This document shows positions 49,220-61,340 of a DNA stretch of 64,000 bases, one piece after another. The number at the start of each line of letters is the position of its first letter. Within the stretch, counting starts at the first letter, position 1. Origin of the DNA: Epiperipatus broadwayi (taxonomy: Eukaryota; Onychophora; Udeonychophora; Euonychophora; Peripatidae); contig JAQFVV010000276.1 of NCBI GenBank assembly GCA_028023455.1, positions 122,001 to 186,000 of the forward strand, in the 5' to 3' direction. Made by a program: the position numbers and the translations under genes. The notes under the pieces were generated by a model. It had not been told where the DNA came from. It did no database searches and saw only the letters and a program-made list of their open reading frames with translations.

Positions 49220-50590
49220 TGGCTAACAATAAATTATTAGCTCCATTTTTAATCTATGCCCCAGCTAATTTTTGTATTCACCAATATGTATTTATTCATA
49301 TATAATCTTAAAATGTTTTTATTGCAAAAGGGCCGATAAAGGATCAAATATATTATAATTCAACTTTGTTATTTAAGATTCAGGAAGGGCACGATGATTG
49401 GGGCATAATTAATATGATTTACAAATACTTTAAAATAATTTTAGTTAAAAACTCGTTTGACTTTAATTCAACTTGGTCAGGTCATCACGTAGAGCATTCT
49501 TTATATAAAATGGGTTTTATTAATTAAAAGATGATTACCAAGTCATCATTTTTCCGAACGTTGCTGACGCGAGCCTTCTCCTGCGTTACAGGCTCGTCCT
49601 TGGTGATATTACTGTTCGTTAAATTACATAGGAAAAAAGTACTTCCTCACTTGCTCTGTTTTTTATTATTTGGAATACCAAAGGTTCGAGGCTATGACCC
49701 AACCTGGTTTTCCGTGTTCTATGGATCCTTCATATAGGGCATCAAAGACTTGTCAAATACAAGCTGCCCTGCTATTTTCTCAAAACACAGACAAGCCATT
49801 ATTTTTCATATTTATTCTTATAGCTCATAAGTCGTCAGTACTGTTTATTTCTCAGTTCCAGTAAAGCCCGCTCTCATGTTCATAAATCGTGATGAATTGA
49901 TTTTATTAAAGTCGAACAAATTCTTATTTATTTATAATTAAGTAAGTTTTCTATTAAATATTAAAGTTATGCCCTAAACACGTATCTTGCTCTTTGTGAA
50001 TTGATTTACGAATGTGAAAATAAATCTCACATTCTTTCTGTTAGAATTTGAATCATAATTTCTGTCACAGCCAAATACCTTTATCTACCTTTACTTCCTA
50101 GTCGGGGCATAGATATATATAATTCTTCTAGAATATTACGTAATATTATTGGCATATAATAAGGACTGCCACTTTTATTGTAAATATAAATTCCGTTTAA
50201 AGACTAGAGGTAATCTATATAATCACAATCTAAAAGTTGAACAAAATTATAATTATTATTAAACATTTTATTAACACATTTGTTTTTTTTAACTTTTTTT
50301 TTATTCAAATTATTTTAATATTAATGCTCACTGTCTGTATTGGCAACCTGAACATATATATGTGAGTTGACTTATAAAGATTCTTAGCTATTTTATTATA
50401 CTTTATTAGAGTTAAATCAGGGGTCTCATTAATCATCATCATCCGTTGAGCTAGTTCCTTGGTGCATAGTCATGTACCGTCGATATATGTCATCCATTGA
50501 TTTGATCTGAACTCGTGAGTTGGGTTTGAATTCAGTTTGAACTGTCTGAGTTTGAATCCGACTTTGAGTTTGGGTTTGTTGATGTGTTGG
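49220..50590. other. No gene recognised
   Basis: The segment 49545-49760 is less AT-rich and gives two overlapping short frames (49531-49737, 49670-49864) that I cannot match to any family. The remainder is AT-rich. Confidence 0.45.
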
Positions 50591-50607
50591 CTTCCTTTTG
50601 ACCGGTA

Positions 50608-50832
50608 CAATATATATATATGAGATGATAATCTGGACCAACTGATGAGTTCTGGTTCTACATAAAATATGTATATTGGTGATTGTTTATCTTTTCTACA
50701 TGTGTGTGGTCTGTGTATCGATGGTATGAGATAGTGTGAATAGTTGAAGGGTGCTTGAAATTCTGAATGCAAATCCCTATATATACAATTAAGCTCCAGG
50801 TATATGAAGAATACCTGTATTTCAAATATTCA
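50608..50832 (+). repeat. Hammerhead-bearing repeat, 5' half of a unit
   Basis: Same family as 41.2-43.5 kb, from the TA run and ribozyme through AGCTCCAGGTATATGAAGAA (50792-50811) and CTGTATTTCAAATATTCA (50816-50833), where it stops at a LINE fragment. Confidence 0.72.
50621..50696 (+). ncRNA. Hammerhead ribozyme (copy epsilon, decayed)
   Basis: GATGATAATCTGGACCAA, CTGATGA, GTTC..., ACAT, AAAA, TATGTATA, TTGGTGATTGTTTATC. Stem I is well kept; stem II and GAAA are damaged. Confidence 0.58.
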
Positions 50833-50834
50833 TT

Positions 50835-51130
50835 TAGTATTGTATAAATAATATCATAAAAACATTGAGCCGCATATTACATTATGGAAAAATATTTTCC
50901 AATAATACAAAAATGTATTTATTCAAATCCATAGTAATGCCGGTATTAGAATATGGTTCAGTTATATAGAACCTATACACCAAAGTAAATATCCATAAAC
51001 TACAAATGATATATACAAAATTATTAAATATGCTCACATAATCAACTTTTATGAAGATATTAATCTAAAAAAAAAAAAAAGAAGAGATCTGGTACTCAAT
51101 GTAACTTTCATTAAAATAATAGGAAAATCT
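50835..51130 (+). pseudogene. LINE reverse transcriptase C-terminal fragment
   Basis: The plus strand reads KTLSRILHYGKIFSNNTKMY, then LFKSIVMPVLEYGSVI and KVNIHKLQMIYTKLLNML: the thumb region (P.LEYGS..W / NI.KLE..Q) of CR1/L2/Jockey-type LINEs. Stops interrupt it (the W of the motif is a stop). Confidence 0.65.
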
Positions 51131-51179
51131 CAATGGCACAAAACTCAATACAGTTATAATTTGAGAAAGGTACTGGAAA

Positions 51180-52230
51180 TAAATTTATAAATTTAAATCT
51201 TTAATTCTATAACATTCTTTATTTTTTAGGCGTATAAATAATAATACAATGTAATATTTATTTAATAGCGAGAATATAAAAAAAATGTTAAGTAACAGAA
51301 TATAATATAAATAATGTGTAAACATGCTTTTCTATAATTGGCGATTATTAAATTATTATTATTAACAAATAATATTCATTCATTATTCTTATGTTATTTA
51401 ATCTCAACGTTTTGTTTTGGTCTTCAAAAATACTGCACTAAATCTAAACTGCGGCTTGGGCAGGTAAATTTTCAATATTCATAAGGATTAATTATAGCTT
51501 TTAAATGATAATTAAGATAAATCACACTTTAACAATTAAAATTTAAAAATAGACAGTTAAAAAAATAATTACATTATATATAATAATTTTGCACTGGTTA
51601 TATGTAAAACCAGTTTAATTGTTCTCTAACTGTGATACTCATTAATATATAACAGTTGGAAATTGATTACTTCTCACTGTATTTTAAATCTTTATTTATA
51701 GAGAGAGTTTTCCAAAACAAAACAAAATATTCTTAACTATATATTTTAATAAAAGCTGACTTTAAAATGACTTATAGTTTTATAGAGTAAAGTTATTTTA
51801 CTCAGATTTCAAATTTTGTAAGAAACTGCAAATATTACATATGTAATGATAAATAATAATTATATACTAGCATTATATAAAGGTAGGTGATTGTAATCTA
51901 GTGCGTGAAATTGAACTGCACAATAGCTACGATGCTCAATAATTTTTTACAGTGATTTTACCACTATAAAATGTTATTTCAATCAGATATAAAATATAAT
52001 TTGTAATGTAGGTTGATTTAAGATGGGGATTCTCACTGTTGTTTTTCTGGATAACTTTATATAAAAAAGATCTAAAATATAATTGAAATGATTGTGTTTC
52101 TATTGGAAAAAGTTATTTCACATAACAGCTAGTGGAAACGTTAACCATTAATTAAATATATTTGATTAATATTATCGGACCATATTATTTGATTTATAAA
52201 TGTTAAGTTTCCGTATATGAATCAAGAATG
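51180..52230. other. No gene recognised
   Basis: AT-rich anonymous sequence with no supported frame or repeat. Confidence 0.5.
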
Positions 52231-52234
52231 TGTA

Positions 52235-54055
52235 ATGGAGTAAATGTTTCAAGTATATATGTAAGACATATTTTGTGGGTCCATCTATATTAAAAAATTT
52301 AAATATTGATATACCGCCGTTTCTACTTGAGACGATACAATCATTGATTTGAACAAAATGTTTAAGTTCCACCAATAGCAAAAATGTTAAATTAAGAATG
52401 GTTTTTAAAAAAATCTTTCCAAATAGGAGGAAGTTTGCATCTATCATCTCGCTTATTGTTACAATCTAGCCTTTTAAGTATCTCAATGACTTCCCTAATT
52501 TTGCACTGGTAGAGATTATCACATCTGGATATGATCCTGGTACTAGAAAAATCAATTTTATGAACTGAATCTATAGTATGGAGTGAGAGTGCTGCTGCTG
52601 CTGCTGCTGATGTGTTGTTTAACTGCATTAGCATACTCATCTCTCCTAACACTGATGCAATGATTACTCATAGCTATGTAAGAAACTTTACAATTTTCAT
52701 ATGAGATTTGATAAACACCATGGGATTCAAGAGAGATTGAATACTTAGGTTTATTTATTATATTGCTGATCTTTAGATGAGTAGAAAATGCTGTATCTAT
52801 ATTATAGCATTTTAATATACATCAAGTACTGTCTGTAGTTTCTTTTACATATGGAACACAAATTGTAGAAGCTGATTGATCATCTTTTTGTTTCCTATTT
52901 TGTCCATTTTGGGTTTGAAATAAGGCATTTTTTGTATAAATTTATAATTATAACTATTTACTAATAAAACCCTATTAATATGATTTATTTCTTCTTTCAG
53001 ATGTGACTTATCTGAAAGGTTAATTGCTCTATTTTAAAGAGTTTTGGCTACAGAAACTATCTGAGTTGGGTGATGATGTGAATGGAAATCTAAATATCTG
53101 CCCCTGTGTGCATTCTTTCTGTAAATCAAAAAGATAAACTATTTGGTATTCTGATGACTAGAACATCAAGAAAAGGTAGTTTTCCACCAGACTCTGTCTC
53201 CATTGTAAATTTAATATGAGGATGCATATTTTCTAAATGTAAAAAAAAATTCATCTAATTTATTTTTTCTTTGTTGCCATATGACAAAAGTGTCATCTAT
53301 GTATCTCAGTGAAGTGAGAGGTTTTAAAGATGATAATTTTAAAGCACAAGTTTCTATATTTTCCATGAATAAATCAGCTATTACTCCTGAGGTGGGTGAT
53401 CCCATAGGAGTACCAAATACTTGTCTGTAATGCTATCAATTGTATACAAAATATCTGTTCAAGAGACAATATTTAATCCAAGGAATAATATGGTCTGGTA
53501 AATTGAAATGTTGTGAAATTATATTTAAAGCTTCATCAATTGTAATGTTTGTAAACAAAGACATGACATCAAAAATGACCAGAATGTCATTAGCATTAAT
53601 TTTTAATTTTTTAAAACAGAAATAAAATGAAGAGTTTTTTAATGTATGATTTAATTGAAGGGATTGGAGGTTTAAGGAAATCCAATAAATATCTAGCTAA
53701 AATATGAGTTGGATATCCTATTGCACTAACTATTGGATGAAGAGAGGGGGGTATCTGGTGTGTGAATTTTTGGAAGTCCATAAAATTTGGACAGATACAT
53801 GATTTTTCACGAGGATTATTTTATTTTTTATCTCTGCTTCAATAGGCAATTTATAAATAATGGCTTTTGTTGTTTTTTCCAAATACATAGTATGATCTCT
53901 TTTTGATAGTTTATAAGTTTTATCATTAAGCAAATCTAAAATTTTATTATGGTAAATGTCACGATCCATAACAACAGTGGCATTACCTTTTTATTATGGT
54001 AAATGTCACAATCCATAACAACAGTGGCATTACCTTTATCAGCTGCTAAAAACAA
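52235..54055 (-). pseudogene. Penelope-like element, family II copy B (decayed, 5'-truncated)
   Basis: Minus strand in order: ADKGNATVVMDCDIYHNK (54030-53975) and a partial repeat of it (53969 on: MDRDIYHNKILDLLND), then KINANDILVIFDVMSLFTNI (about 53560-53620, motif A), FGTPMGSPTSGVIADLFMEN (53405, motif B) and LRYIDDTFVIW (53310-53280, catalytic YIDD). The thumb and a region with SAAAAAALSL from a (GCT)6 expansion at 52594-52611 follow, then the 3' UTR ends GGACCCACAAAATATGTC. Frames shift repeatedly. A 47-bp duplication at 53946-54040 repeats the ADKGN-region. It abuts RTE copy B at 54055. It is a family distinct from the 30-35 kb PLEs. Confidence 0.83.
52285..52350 (-). ncRNA. Hammerhead-like relic in PLE family II 3' end
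   Basis: Minus strand keeps the 3' core CAAGTAGAAACGGCGGTATATC, of which GAAAC and the GGTATAT stem I strand match copy C; the 5' core is eroded (CAATGATTG). Quoted here in parts: CAAGTA, GAAACGGC, GGTATATC. Confidence 0.35.
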
Positions 54056-55905
54056 ATATATTTCTTCACCTGCTTCTTTTAATATATCAATTATAATTCC
54101 ATCATTACCTGGAGCCTTTCCTTTCTTCATAAATTTAATTGCATGTCTCACTTCTTCATTTAATATTCTGGGCAGTTAGGAAGATATAATAGATATAGGA
54201 GCTACTTATTCTTTATTACTATATAATTCTTGATAGAAGTCTTCTACCCATTTCATGATGTCATCTCTTTTTTTAGTAATAGTTCCATCTTTTTTTTTTC
54301 TTATTGCAGTTATAAATTTTCTACCAATACGAAAATGTTGTTGTACATTCTTGAGACGTTTATTCTCTTCTGCAGCTTTCCTTGCTAAGTTCACAGTTAT
54401 ACTTTTTTATATCATTTTCAACTCTTGTCCACACCATTTTACAGAATTCAAGGTATTCAATCTTTTTAATGCATTGTTTTTGTATACCTTCATATTCCTT
54501 CTTTTTTCTTAAATTCTCTAGTCTCAGCAGAAATTTTATTGGTCAATTGCTGCTTTTTTTACCAGCTATCTTTGTTGTAGTTTTTAAAAGTGTATCCATT
54601 ATTCTTTTATTAATTTCATTTAAATCTGAATCATGTTTAAAATCTACTAATACTTGAAACCAATTTGTAAGTTCTAATTTAAATTCATTAAAGGATTTCT
54701 GAAGATTAGGAATATCAACTATAAATATTGTTTTTTTTAATAATTTTTATCTCTCTAGTTTTTGCATTAACACATATCATACATCTTACTAAACGATGAT
54801 CACTTCCTGTGTTAAATTTATTAAGAACATTACAATCTTGAAATATGTATTTTCTGTTAGTCAAAATATAATCAGATTCTGCTGTACCTTCATTTGGATG
54901 CTTCCAAGTCAATTTCCTTTTATCATCTTTTCAAAATATAAAGTTTTTCTTTTTCTGCAAGCTCCAGAAGTCTACGACCTCTCTCATTTCTATTACTTAA
55001 CCAAAATTACCTACAGCACTTTCACCCTTTCATTTGTTTACCAATTCTAGCATTAAAGTCTCCCATAACAATTTTAAATATTGTTTACTTTGATCAAAAG
55101 CCTTTTGTACATCCATATAAAAATCTTCTACTACTTCATCACCATGAGAACTAGTTGAGACATAAATCTGAGTTATCTGCATTTAGTATCTGCTATTATG
55201 GTGTATAACTAATCTTGCCACTCTGTCTGATATACCATCAATCTCCACAACGTTGTTCTTCCACTTTTAATTTATAATGAATCCTACCCCACTTGTATTT
55301 CCAATATTTGTACCCTTATAGTAGAGTAACTTTTTAAATCAATTGTCTCTTCACCTTTTTTTCTAATTTCACAAAGTCCAATAATATCCCATTTAATATA
55401 AGACAGTTTTTTATCTAATTCTTGCAATCTTTCTTTACTTGAAAGTGATCTGCAGTTGTATGTACCTAAATAAAAAGTCATCATCAAATGGCAGCCTGCA
55501 TCCACAATCAGGGATTCCTAGTACCCTATGCCTTCATCCACCAAGCACTGCCTGGTTGGTGACTTTACAGTCTTCTGGGAATAAGGGTCATGATTTATTT
55601 TTGTCTGTCATGATTGTATATATCTATTGAAAGAATATTTATCATTTACACATACATTTATTCTGCCTTCTCAGGCAACTGAGAAGAAAGACCATGGTGG
55701 TTCTTGATTCTTTTCTCTGAGGTAAAAAGCCAATAAACTCACCATGCCAGTGAATGTGTGTTGGTGAGCAGCCCATCTATGTTTGCATACTATATGAATA
55801 ATCACATAGTAATAACAGTTGCAATGACTGACAAGAACATATGGAGTGGATATTAGGAATTTGCCCTGCTCAGTTCCTTTAAGACCTCCAAGAGGAATCA
55901 AAGGG
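54056..55905 (-). pseudogene. RTE-clade LINE copy B, inverted 5' part (endonuclease and RT start)
   Basis: Minus strand: 5' UTR and leader to about 55510, then the APE endonuclease start GTYNCRSLSSKERLQELDKK and WDIIGLCEIRKKGEE (55505-55284). The endonuclease end SDYILTNRKYIF...GSDHRLVRCMI (54880-54770) includes the catalytic SDH. The linker KKRDDIMKWVEDFYQELYSN (54260-54210) and RT entry HAIKFMKKGKAPGNDGI (54145-54095) follow, stopping at EAGEE near 54056. Frameshifts are present but this is the best-kept RTE endonuclease here. Orientation is opposite to the 3' part that follows. Confidence 0.85.
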
Positions 55906-56340
55906 TATTCCTATGTTTTTGAAAAGAAGTGTTTTTTAATAAATGCATTTTACCAGTTCACTTATGGATCTGAGACTTGGACACTTAATAAAAGAGCAAT
56001 ACAAAGTCTTCATACCACTCAAAGAAGTATGGAGAAATGCATGTTAAGAATAACAAGAAGAGATTGAAAATGCAATATATGGGTAAGTGTACAAACATGT
56101 GTTATTGACCTCATTGAAAAAATTAAAAGACTGAAGGAGAGTTGGCCTGGGTATATTGCTAGAAGAGGTGATAGCATATGGACAATTGAAATCTTAAACT
56201 GAATCCTAAGAGATTGTAAAGAACCAGAAAGAGACTATATGTGAGATGGATGGATGAAATAAGAAAGTGGGCAGGGGTGGTGTGGAGAAAAGAAGCTAAA
56301 CATCGGAGATCGTTTAAACTTGGAGAGACCTTCATATATA
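55906..56340 (+). pseudogene. RTE-clade LINE copy B, 3' part (plus strand)
   Basis: Plus-strand frame FYQFTYGSETWTLNKRAIQS then LHTTQRSMEKCMLRITRRD (55960-56067). After a stop come RTRKRLYVRWMDEIRKWAGV and WRKEAKHRRSF (56220-56310), the standard RTE C-terminus. It starts at the junction with the inverted 5' half, a layout expected from twin-primed 5' inversion. Confidence 0.83.
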
Positions 56341-56349
56341 TAACAATGT

Positions 56350-57730
56350 TTAATTATTTTATAGATTTTTTAAATAAACATTGTTAAACTCTTGTGGTTT
56401 TCTATTTTTATTTGAAAAAATACAGTTGAATATGACTAAAACATCAATTATTTATGTTGAAATATTGAAAATATATACTTTAATATATGGAATGTTATAA
56501 TTGTTTTTTTTTTTCCATTTTATGAAATAATGATGAAACATTTTCTACATTGCATATAAATATTCAAAGTTCACTCATGCATAATAATTTTCTACATTAT
56601 CTTCTCTAAACATGTCAATTTTTGAAGTAGCAATTATACATTTAAAAAAAGAAACTTAATTGTCGTAAACAAGTAAAGACATATCTTTAAACAAATAAAT
56701 ATATATGTTTATGATGTGTGTCGTATTAGAAAAATACAATCATGTTAAAAATAATCTGATTATGTGATTGTTTATATTATATTAAATGTTTTATAACAGT
56801 ATTATATTGATATGCTATTTTTTGTTTTTGTTTTAATGACCCAGTGTCTACATGAGTTCATTGTAGCTAAGTATTTGCATATTGCTTGTAATATTTATTT
56901 AGTGCTTGTATTCTGTTAACTGCGGTATCTTTATTGGTGAATTTAAATAAGCTGTTTATGGGAATGGTAGAGCTAAAGATATGAGATATAATACTAGAAT
57001 CAAAGCCTAAGTTATCACTTACGATTTTAACAATGCCATAAGGCATTTCTAGAAATAATATTTTTAATACGTGTTGAATATTTTAGTTAATGCACATTAC
57101 AGGGGGTTATGTTTTATTTGTTAACGATAATATCATGTAATCTATATATATTCATTACTTACAAAATTTTGATCATGGATCAATTTAAAATAGATTACAT
57201 GATATTAACTAAATGTATATATGGTAGAGATAATTACATAAAAAATATTAATCATAAAAATTTTAAAAACAAACTAAATAATTATCATTACTAATAATAA
57301 TATTAATAAAATATTATTTGAAATAGAAATAAGAAATTTTTACAAAAACAGTTTAATGTAAAGTGAATCTTATATTTCTATGTAGTAAAAAAAAAAAAAA
57401 CTATATAAATTGACTGTATAGCGAAAAATAAAAAAACTCATGAGACTTATATCCATGAATAAGATGACAATGTACATGAGGATAATCAATTTCTGATATA
57501 ATCAATTGCCTGATAGTAAATGTTTTGAATTTTCCTTAATTGTTTTACTTAATTAATTGTATCTTGATACATCAAATAATTAGACTTCTATTAAATTAGT
57601 TATGTACCATCTACTCAAAATATTAACAATACGTGTAGAGAGTAATAAGTTTTTATGTCTATTATCTAATACTGTTCATAACATATATATGATAACGGAT
57701 TTAATTTTAGAGCAGAATTGGAATTTTTCA
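56350..57730. other. No gene recognised
   Basis: AT-rich sequence with a small inverted repeat (TATCATGTAATCTAT at about 57130 and its complement at about 57193). The frame at 57109-57294 spans it and is not supported. Confidence 0.5.
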
Positions 57731-57736
57731 AATAAT

Positions 57737-58474
57737 TAAAACAGACAAAATTTTCCATACAGTATTGCTACTCAGTGCAAACCAGAGTAATCAATGGATG
57801 CAAGAAGAGTTGTGCATAAAATCTCCATCTAGTTTCCACTCATCCAATATCCCCAGATTACTTTCTGACTTGTGGCCTTTGTCAGTAAAAAGACTTGGAT
57901 CTGAAGCACTGCACCTACACCTTAGGATCTAATGCAACCCTCAGGCAGCCACCTTTTATCTCTACTTAGCTACAAAACTATGAGTCTTAAATTGAAAACA
58001 CAATAATATTTTCAATCCAAGCTCATTAGCTTATATAGTCATATAGGTCTGAACTCTGTTCACTACCTATACATTTTAGTATAATTGTTTTTTTTAATAA
58101 CCATAGCTACCACTATTCTATATGACTATATAAGCTAATGAGCTTGAATTGAAAATATTATGTTTTCAATTTAAGACTCATAGTTTTGTACTTAAGTAGA
58201 GTTAAAAGGTGGCTTCTGGATGGTTTCATTAGATCCTAAGATCTAGCTGTAGTGCTCTCAGAACCAAGGCTCATCACTGATGAAAGCTAAAAGTCAGAAT
58301 TTAGTCTGGAGATATTGGATGAGTAGGTACTGGATGAGGATTATATGCACAAGCTTTTTGACATCCCTTGGTTACTCTGGCTTGCACTGAGTGGCAATAC
58401 TGTATGGAATTTTTTTTATTTTAATAAGTTATATGCAAGCATATGAAATGGTGATCATGTGATGTTTATTGGCT
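57737..58474. mobile_element. Long-inverted-repeat DNA element, copy 2 (long form)
   Basis: Arms of about 330 bp each (57737-58065 and about 58105-58430) in inverse orientation. The outer parts match the 2.4-2.85 kb element (CCATACAGTATTGC, GATCCTAAGATCTA, CTCATCCAATAT). The inner parts (AAGCTCATTAGCTTATATAG, ATGAGTCTTAAATTGAAAAC) are absent from copy 1, so copy 1 is an internally deleted form. About 40 bp beyond the right arm (AAATGGTGATCATGTGATGT) is shared with copy 1. No transposase. Confidence 0.75.
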
Positions 58475-58929
58475 TAATTTTTCTAATAACTAATATGCTT
58501 CCAAATAAGATTAAGATTTATAAATAATTGGCCAAAAGCTTAGTCATTGAGTATTTGCTTAATAAAACAGTTCATATAATAATTATGGTTGGTAGATCAG
58601 ATAAGAGTGAATGATTGTAAACACTTTTTTAGCACTGTTAATAGTCCTGACACCAAGTATTTACTTTTCACTTAAATTTCTTTGCCACTTTCAAATGACA
58701 TTTGTTTTTGTAATAGAATATTTTAGCCTGTTATAGGCTAATATTGATATATGTATATGAGAAATGAGTGTGTGTCAACATTTGGACCTGCTCAAATAAT
58801 AAAAAACAGTTAAGCACAGAATCAATGCTATTATAGACAATAGTAAACGAAACTTCTACAAAAATCATAAAATTCCTGACCTTAATGATCAACAGAAATA
58901 AAAACAGTCCCAACTACAAAATGATAATA

Positions 58930-59570
58930 AAACTAATTGAAATAAGAAGGATAAAACATCTCAAATGAAAATCCTTCTGGTGTGCAAGCTATCAGGATTT
59001 AAAAGCTTCCTCACCTGAAATGAATAACTATGTAAATGTGAAGCAGAATAAAATATAACTTTGAAGACTACATAAAAGACTTAACCAATATTCGATAGTA
59101 ACAAAAATACTGAATTTGGAAATCAAAAGTCTCACTATCACAATAAAACAGAACTTAAAAAGATAAAATGTTAACTAACCATGGATCACAACACCTTACA
59201 TAACAAGGATAACAATTAAAATAAAGAGTTTTTGCAAACAAATGTTCAATGTAGGCTTCAGAACACCAATCAGCCTCAACAGACTAATCAACAATGCTAA
59301 AGGTAACTAGAAAAAGAAAGCAACTGTACCAACCCAGGATGCATAGCAATATAAATATGATGAATCTTGAAATATTACCACAAGGATAACACAACATAAG
59401 TGCTAACATAATAAGAATAAAGAAAATGCAGCATATGTCAGTGTTTTTGGATCATGCAAAAATCATAGACACTATTTTGATCTAAAGAAAGTCAAACTGG
59501 TATGCATAGATTGGGATGACAAAGAAAGATAAAGATGTCTTTTAATATCTCAAGAATAACAATGTAATAA
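58930..59570 (+). pseudogene. PLE family I relic (thumb and endonuclease), highly decayed
   Basis: Plus-strand fragments align with the 30-35 kb PLE: VQAIRI-KLPHL for MCHKLSGLKSFL (58980-59020), WITTPYIT (59182) for KWISMPFIS, FCKQMFNVGFRTPISLNRLINN (59230-59295, 22 residues; core FRTPISLNRLINN) for IRKIYNGLCHIAFFSTNNINRLLNN, and DHAKIIDTI (about 59450) for DHNKSCQYGF. All motifs are stop-ridden. A TA run (59760-59797) lies downstream. Confidence 0.6.
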
Positions 59571-59757
59571 ATAATAGAGCTAATAGCATTCAATTATCGA
59601 ATTGCTGAAATATGTAAATTAGCTTATTTACATATTAAACATTGTTACTATAAAACAGCATACAAATCAAAGTGAAATAGTTATAACTATAGTGCAATGC
59701 ACTAAAAATGCATTAAATGTGAACAACAAACCTAGCAGAAGAATTACACACTTTATA

Positions 59758-59758
59758 A

Positions 59759-59802
<44 letters not shown>

Positions 59803-59850
59803 ATATTATAAAGTGTGTAATATCTTCTATATATATATATATATATATGA
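59758..59850. repeat. Paired (TA)n runs with AAGTGTGTAAT flanks
   Basis: TA runs at 59761-59795 and 59829-59849. The sequences ATTACACACTTTATAAT and ATTATAAAGTGTGTAAT on either side of the first run are exact complements, making a cruciform-prone palindrome. Confidence 0.85.
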
Positions 59851-59867
59851 AGATTTGTATGGGTTGC

Positions 59868-61340
59868 CTATATAAAAGACATATTTTGTGGGTTCATCCA
59901 TGTTAGAAATTGAAATATTTATATACTGACATTTCACTTTATTTCTGTTAATTTAAAAATTAATGCTAATGACATTCTCGTCAGTTTTGATGTCATGTCT
60001 TTGTTTATAAACATTCTATTTGATGAAGCTTTAAATGTAATCTTCTAATGGTGCAATTTTACCAAACCATATTATTACTTTGATCAAACATTGTCTCTTG
60101 AACATATATTTTATATACAACAGACAGCATTACAGACAAGTTTTTGGTACTCCTATGGGCTCACCTACCTCAGGAGTAATAGCTGATTTATTCATGGAAA
60201 ATATAGAAACTCGTGCTTTAGAATCATCATCTTTAAAACCTCTCATTTGGCTCAGATACATAGATGACATTTTTGTCATATGTCAACATGGAAAAAAATA
60301 AATTAGATGATTTTTTTCTTACATTTAAATAATATGCATCCTCATATTAAATTTACAATGGAGACAGAGTCTGGTGGAAAACTCCCCTTTCCTTGATGTT
60401 CTAATCACCAGAATAACAAATAGTTTACCTTTTTCGATTTACAGAAAGAATACACACATGGACAGATATTTACATTTACATTCTCATCACCACCCAACTC
60501 AGATACTTTCTGTAGCCAAAGTTTTTTTTAAATAGAGCAATTAACCTTTCAGATAAGTCACATCTGAAAGAAGAAATAAATCATATTTATAATGTTTTAT
60601 TAGCAAATAGTTATAATTATAAATTTATTAAACAAGCCTTATTTCAAGTCCAAAATGGACAAAATAGGAAACAAAAAGATGATAAATCAGCTACTAGAAT
60701 GTATGTTCCATATGTAAAAGGAACTACAGACAGTATTGGATGTATATTAAAATGCTATAATATAAATATAGCATTTTCTACTCATCAAAAGATCAGTAAT
60801 ATAATAACCAAGCCTAAGGATTCAACCCCTCTTGAATCTCATGGTGTTTATTAAATTTTATGTAAAAATTGTAAAGCTTCTTACATAGGTATGAGTAATC
60901 ATTTCATCGGTGTTAGGAGAGATGAACTTGCTAATGCAGTTAAACAACTCATCATCATCAGCACTCTCACTCCATACTATAGATTCCCTCATAAAATTGA
61001 TTTTCCTAGTACCAGGATCATATCCAGATGTGATAATCTTGATCAGTGCAAAATCAAAGAAGCCATTGAGATACTTAAAATGTCAGATTGTATCAATAAA
61101 CAAGATGATACATGCAAACTTTCTCCTATTTGAAAAGATTTTTAAACAACATTCTTAATTTAATATTTTTGGTATTGGTGGAACTTTAACAGTTTTTTTA
61201 AATCAGTGAATGTAGTGCCTCTACAATTGCCTTTCTATCTTTTATCACCCAGTAGATGACTTGTGTGATCAAGTCAAAATGTCGATATATAAATATTTAA
61301 TTTTTTAACACAGATGAACCCCCAAAATATGTTTATATAT
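59868..61340 (+). pseudogene. Penelope-like element, family II copy C with inverted left end
   Basis: 59868-59932 (GACATATTTTGTGGGTTCAT...) is the reverse complement of the element's own 3' end (about 61285-61340). From 59935 the plus strand enters the RT: KINANDILVSFDVMSLF, FGTPMGSPTSGVIADLFMEN (60140-60200), LRYIDDIFVICQ (60246-60290). The thumb follows, then a C-terminal part with SYENCK-like and DFPSTRIISRCDNLDQC (60990-61050). It aligns with copy B throughout; frameshifts make it inactive. 5'-truncated within the RT. Confidence 0.82.
61243..61312 (+). ncRNA. Hammerhead-like ribozyme relic in PLE family II 3' end
   Basis: AGATGA, CTTG(TGTGAT)CAAG, TCAAAATGTC, GATATATAAATA. Stem II is perfect. 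AAAATGTC corresponds to GAAACGTC with two CpG-type transitions, and copy B retains GAAAC at this place. The minimal stem III (ACGU type) plus GUC would be the cleavage site. Confidence 0.48.

Noticed and set aside
54255-54657. Plus-strand open frames (54255-54512, 54382-54657, 54796-55050)
   Set aside because: They are antisense shadows of the RTE endonuclease and linker on the minus strand.
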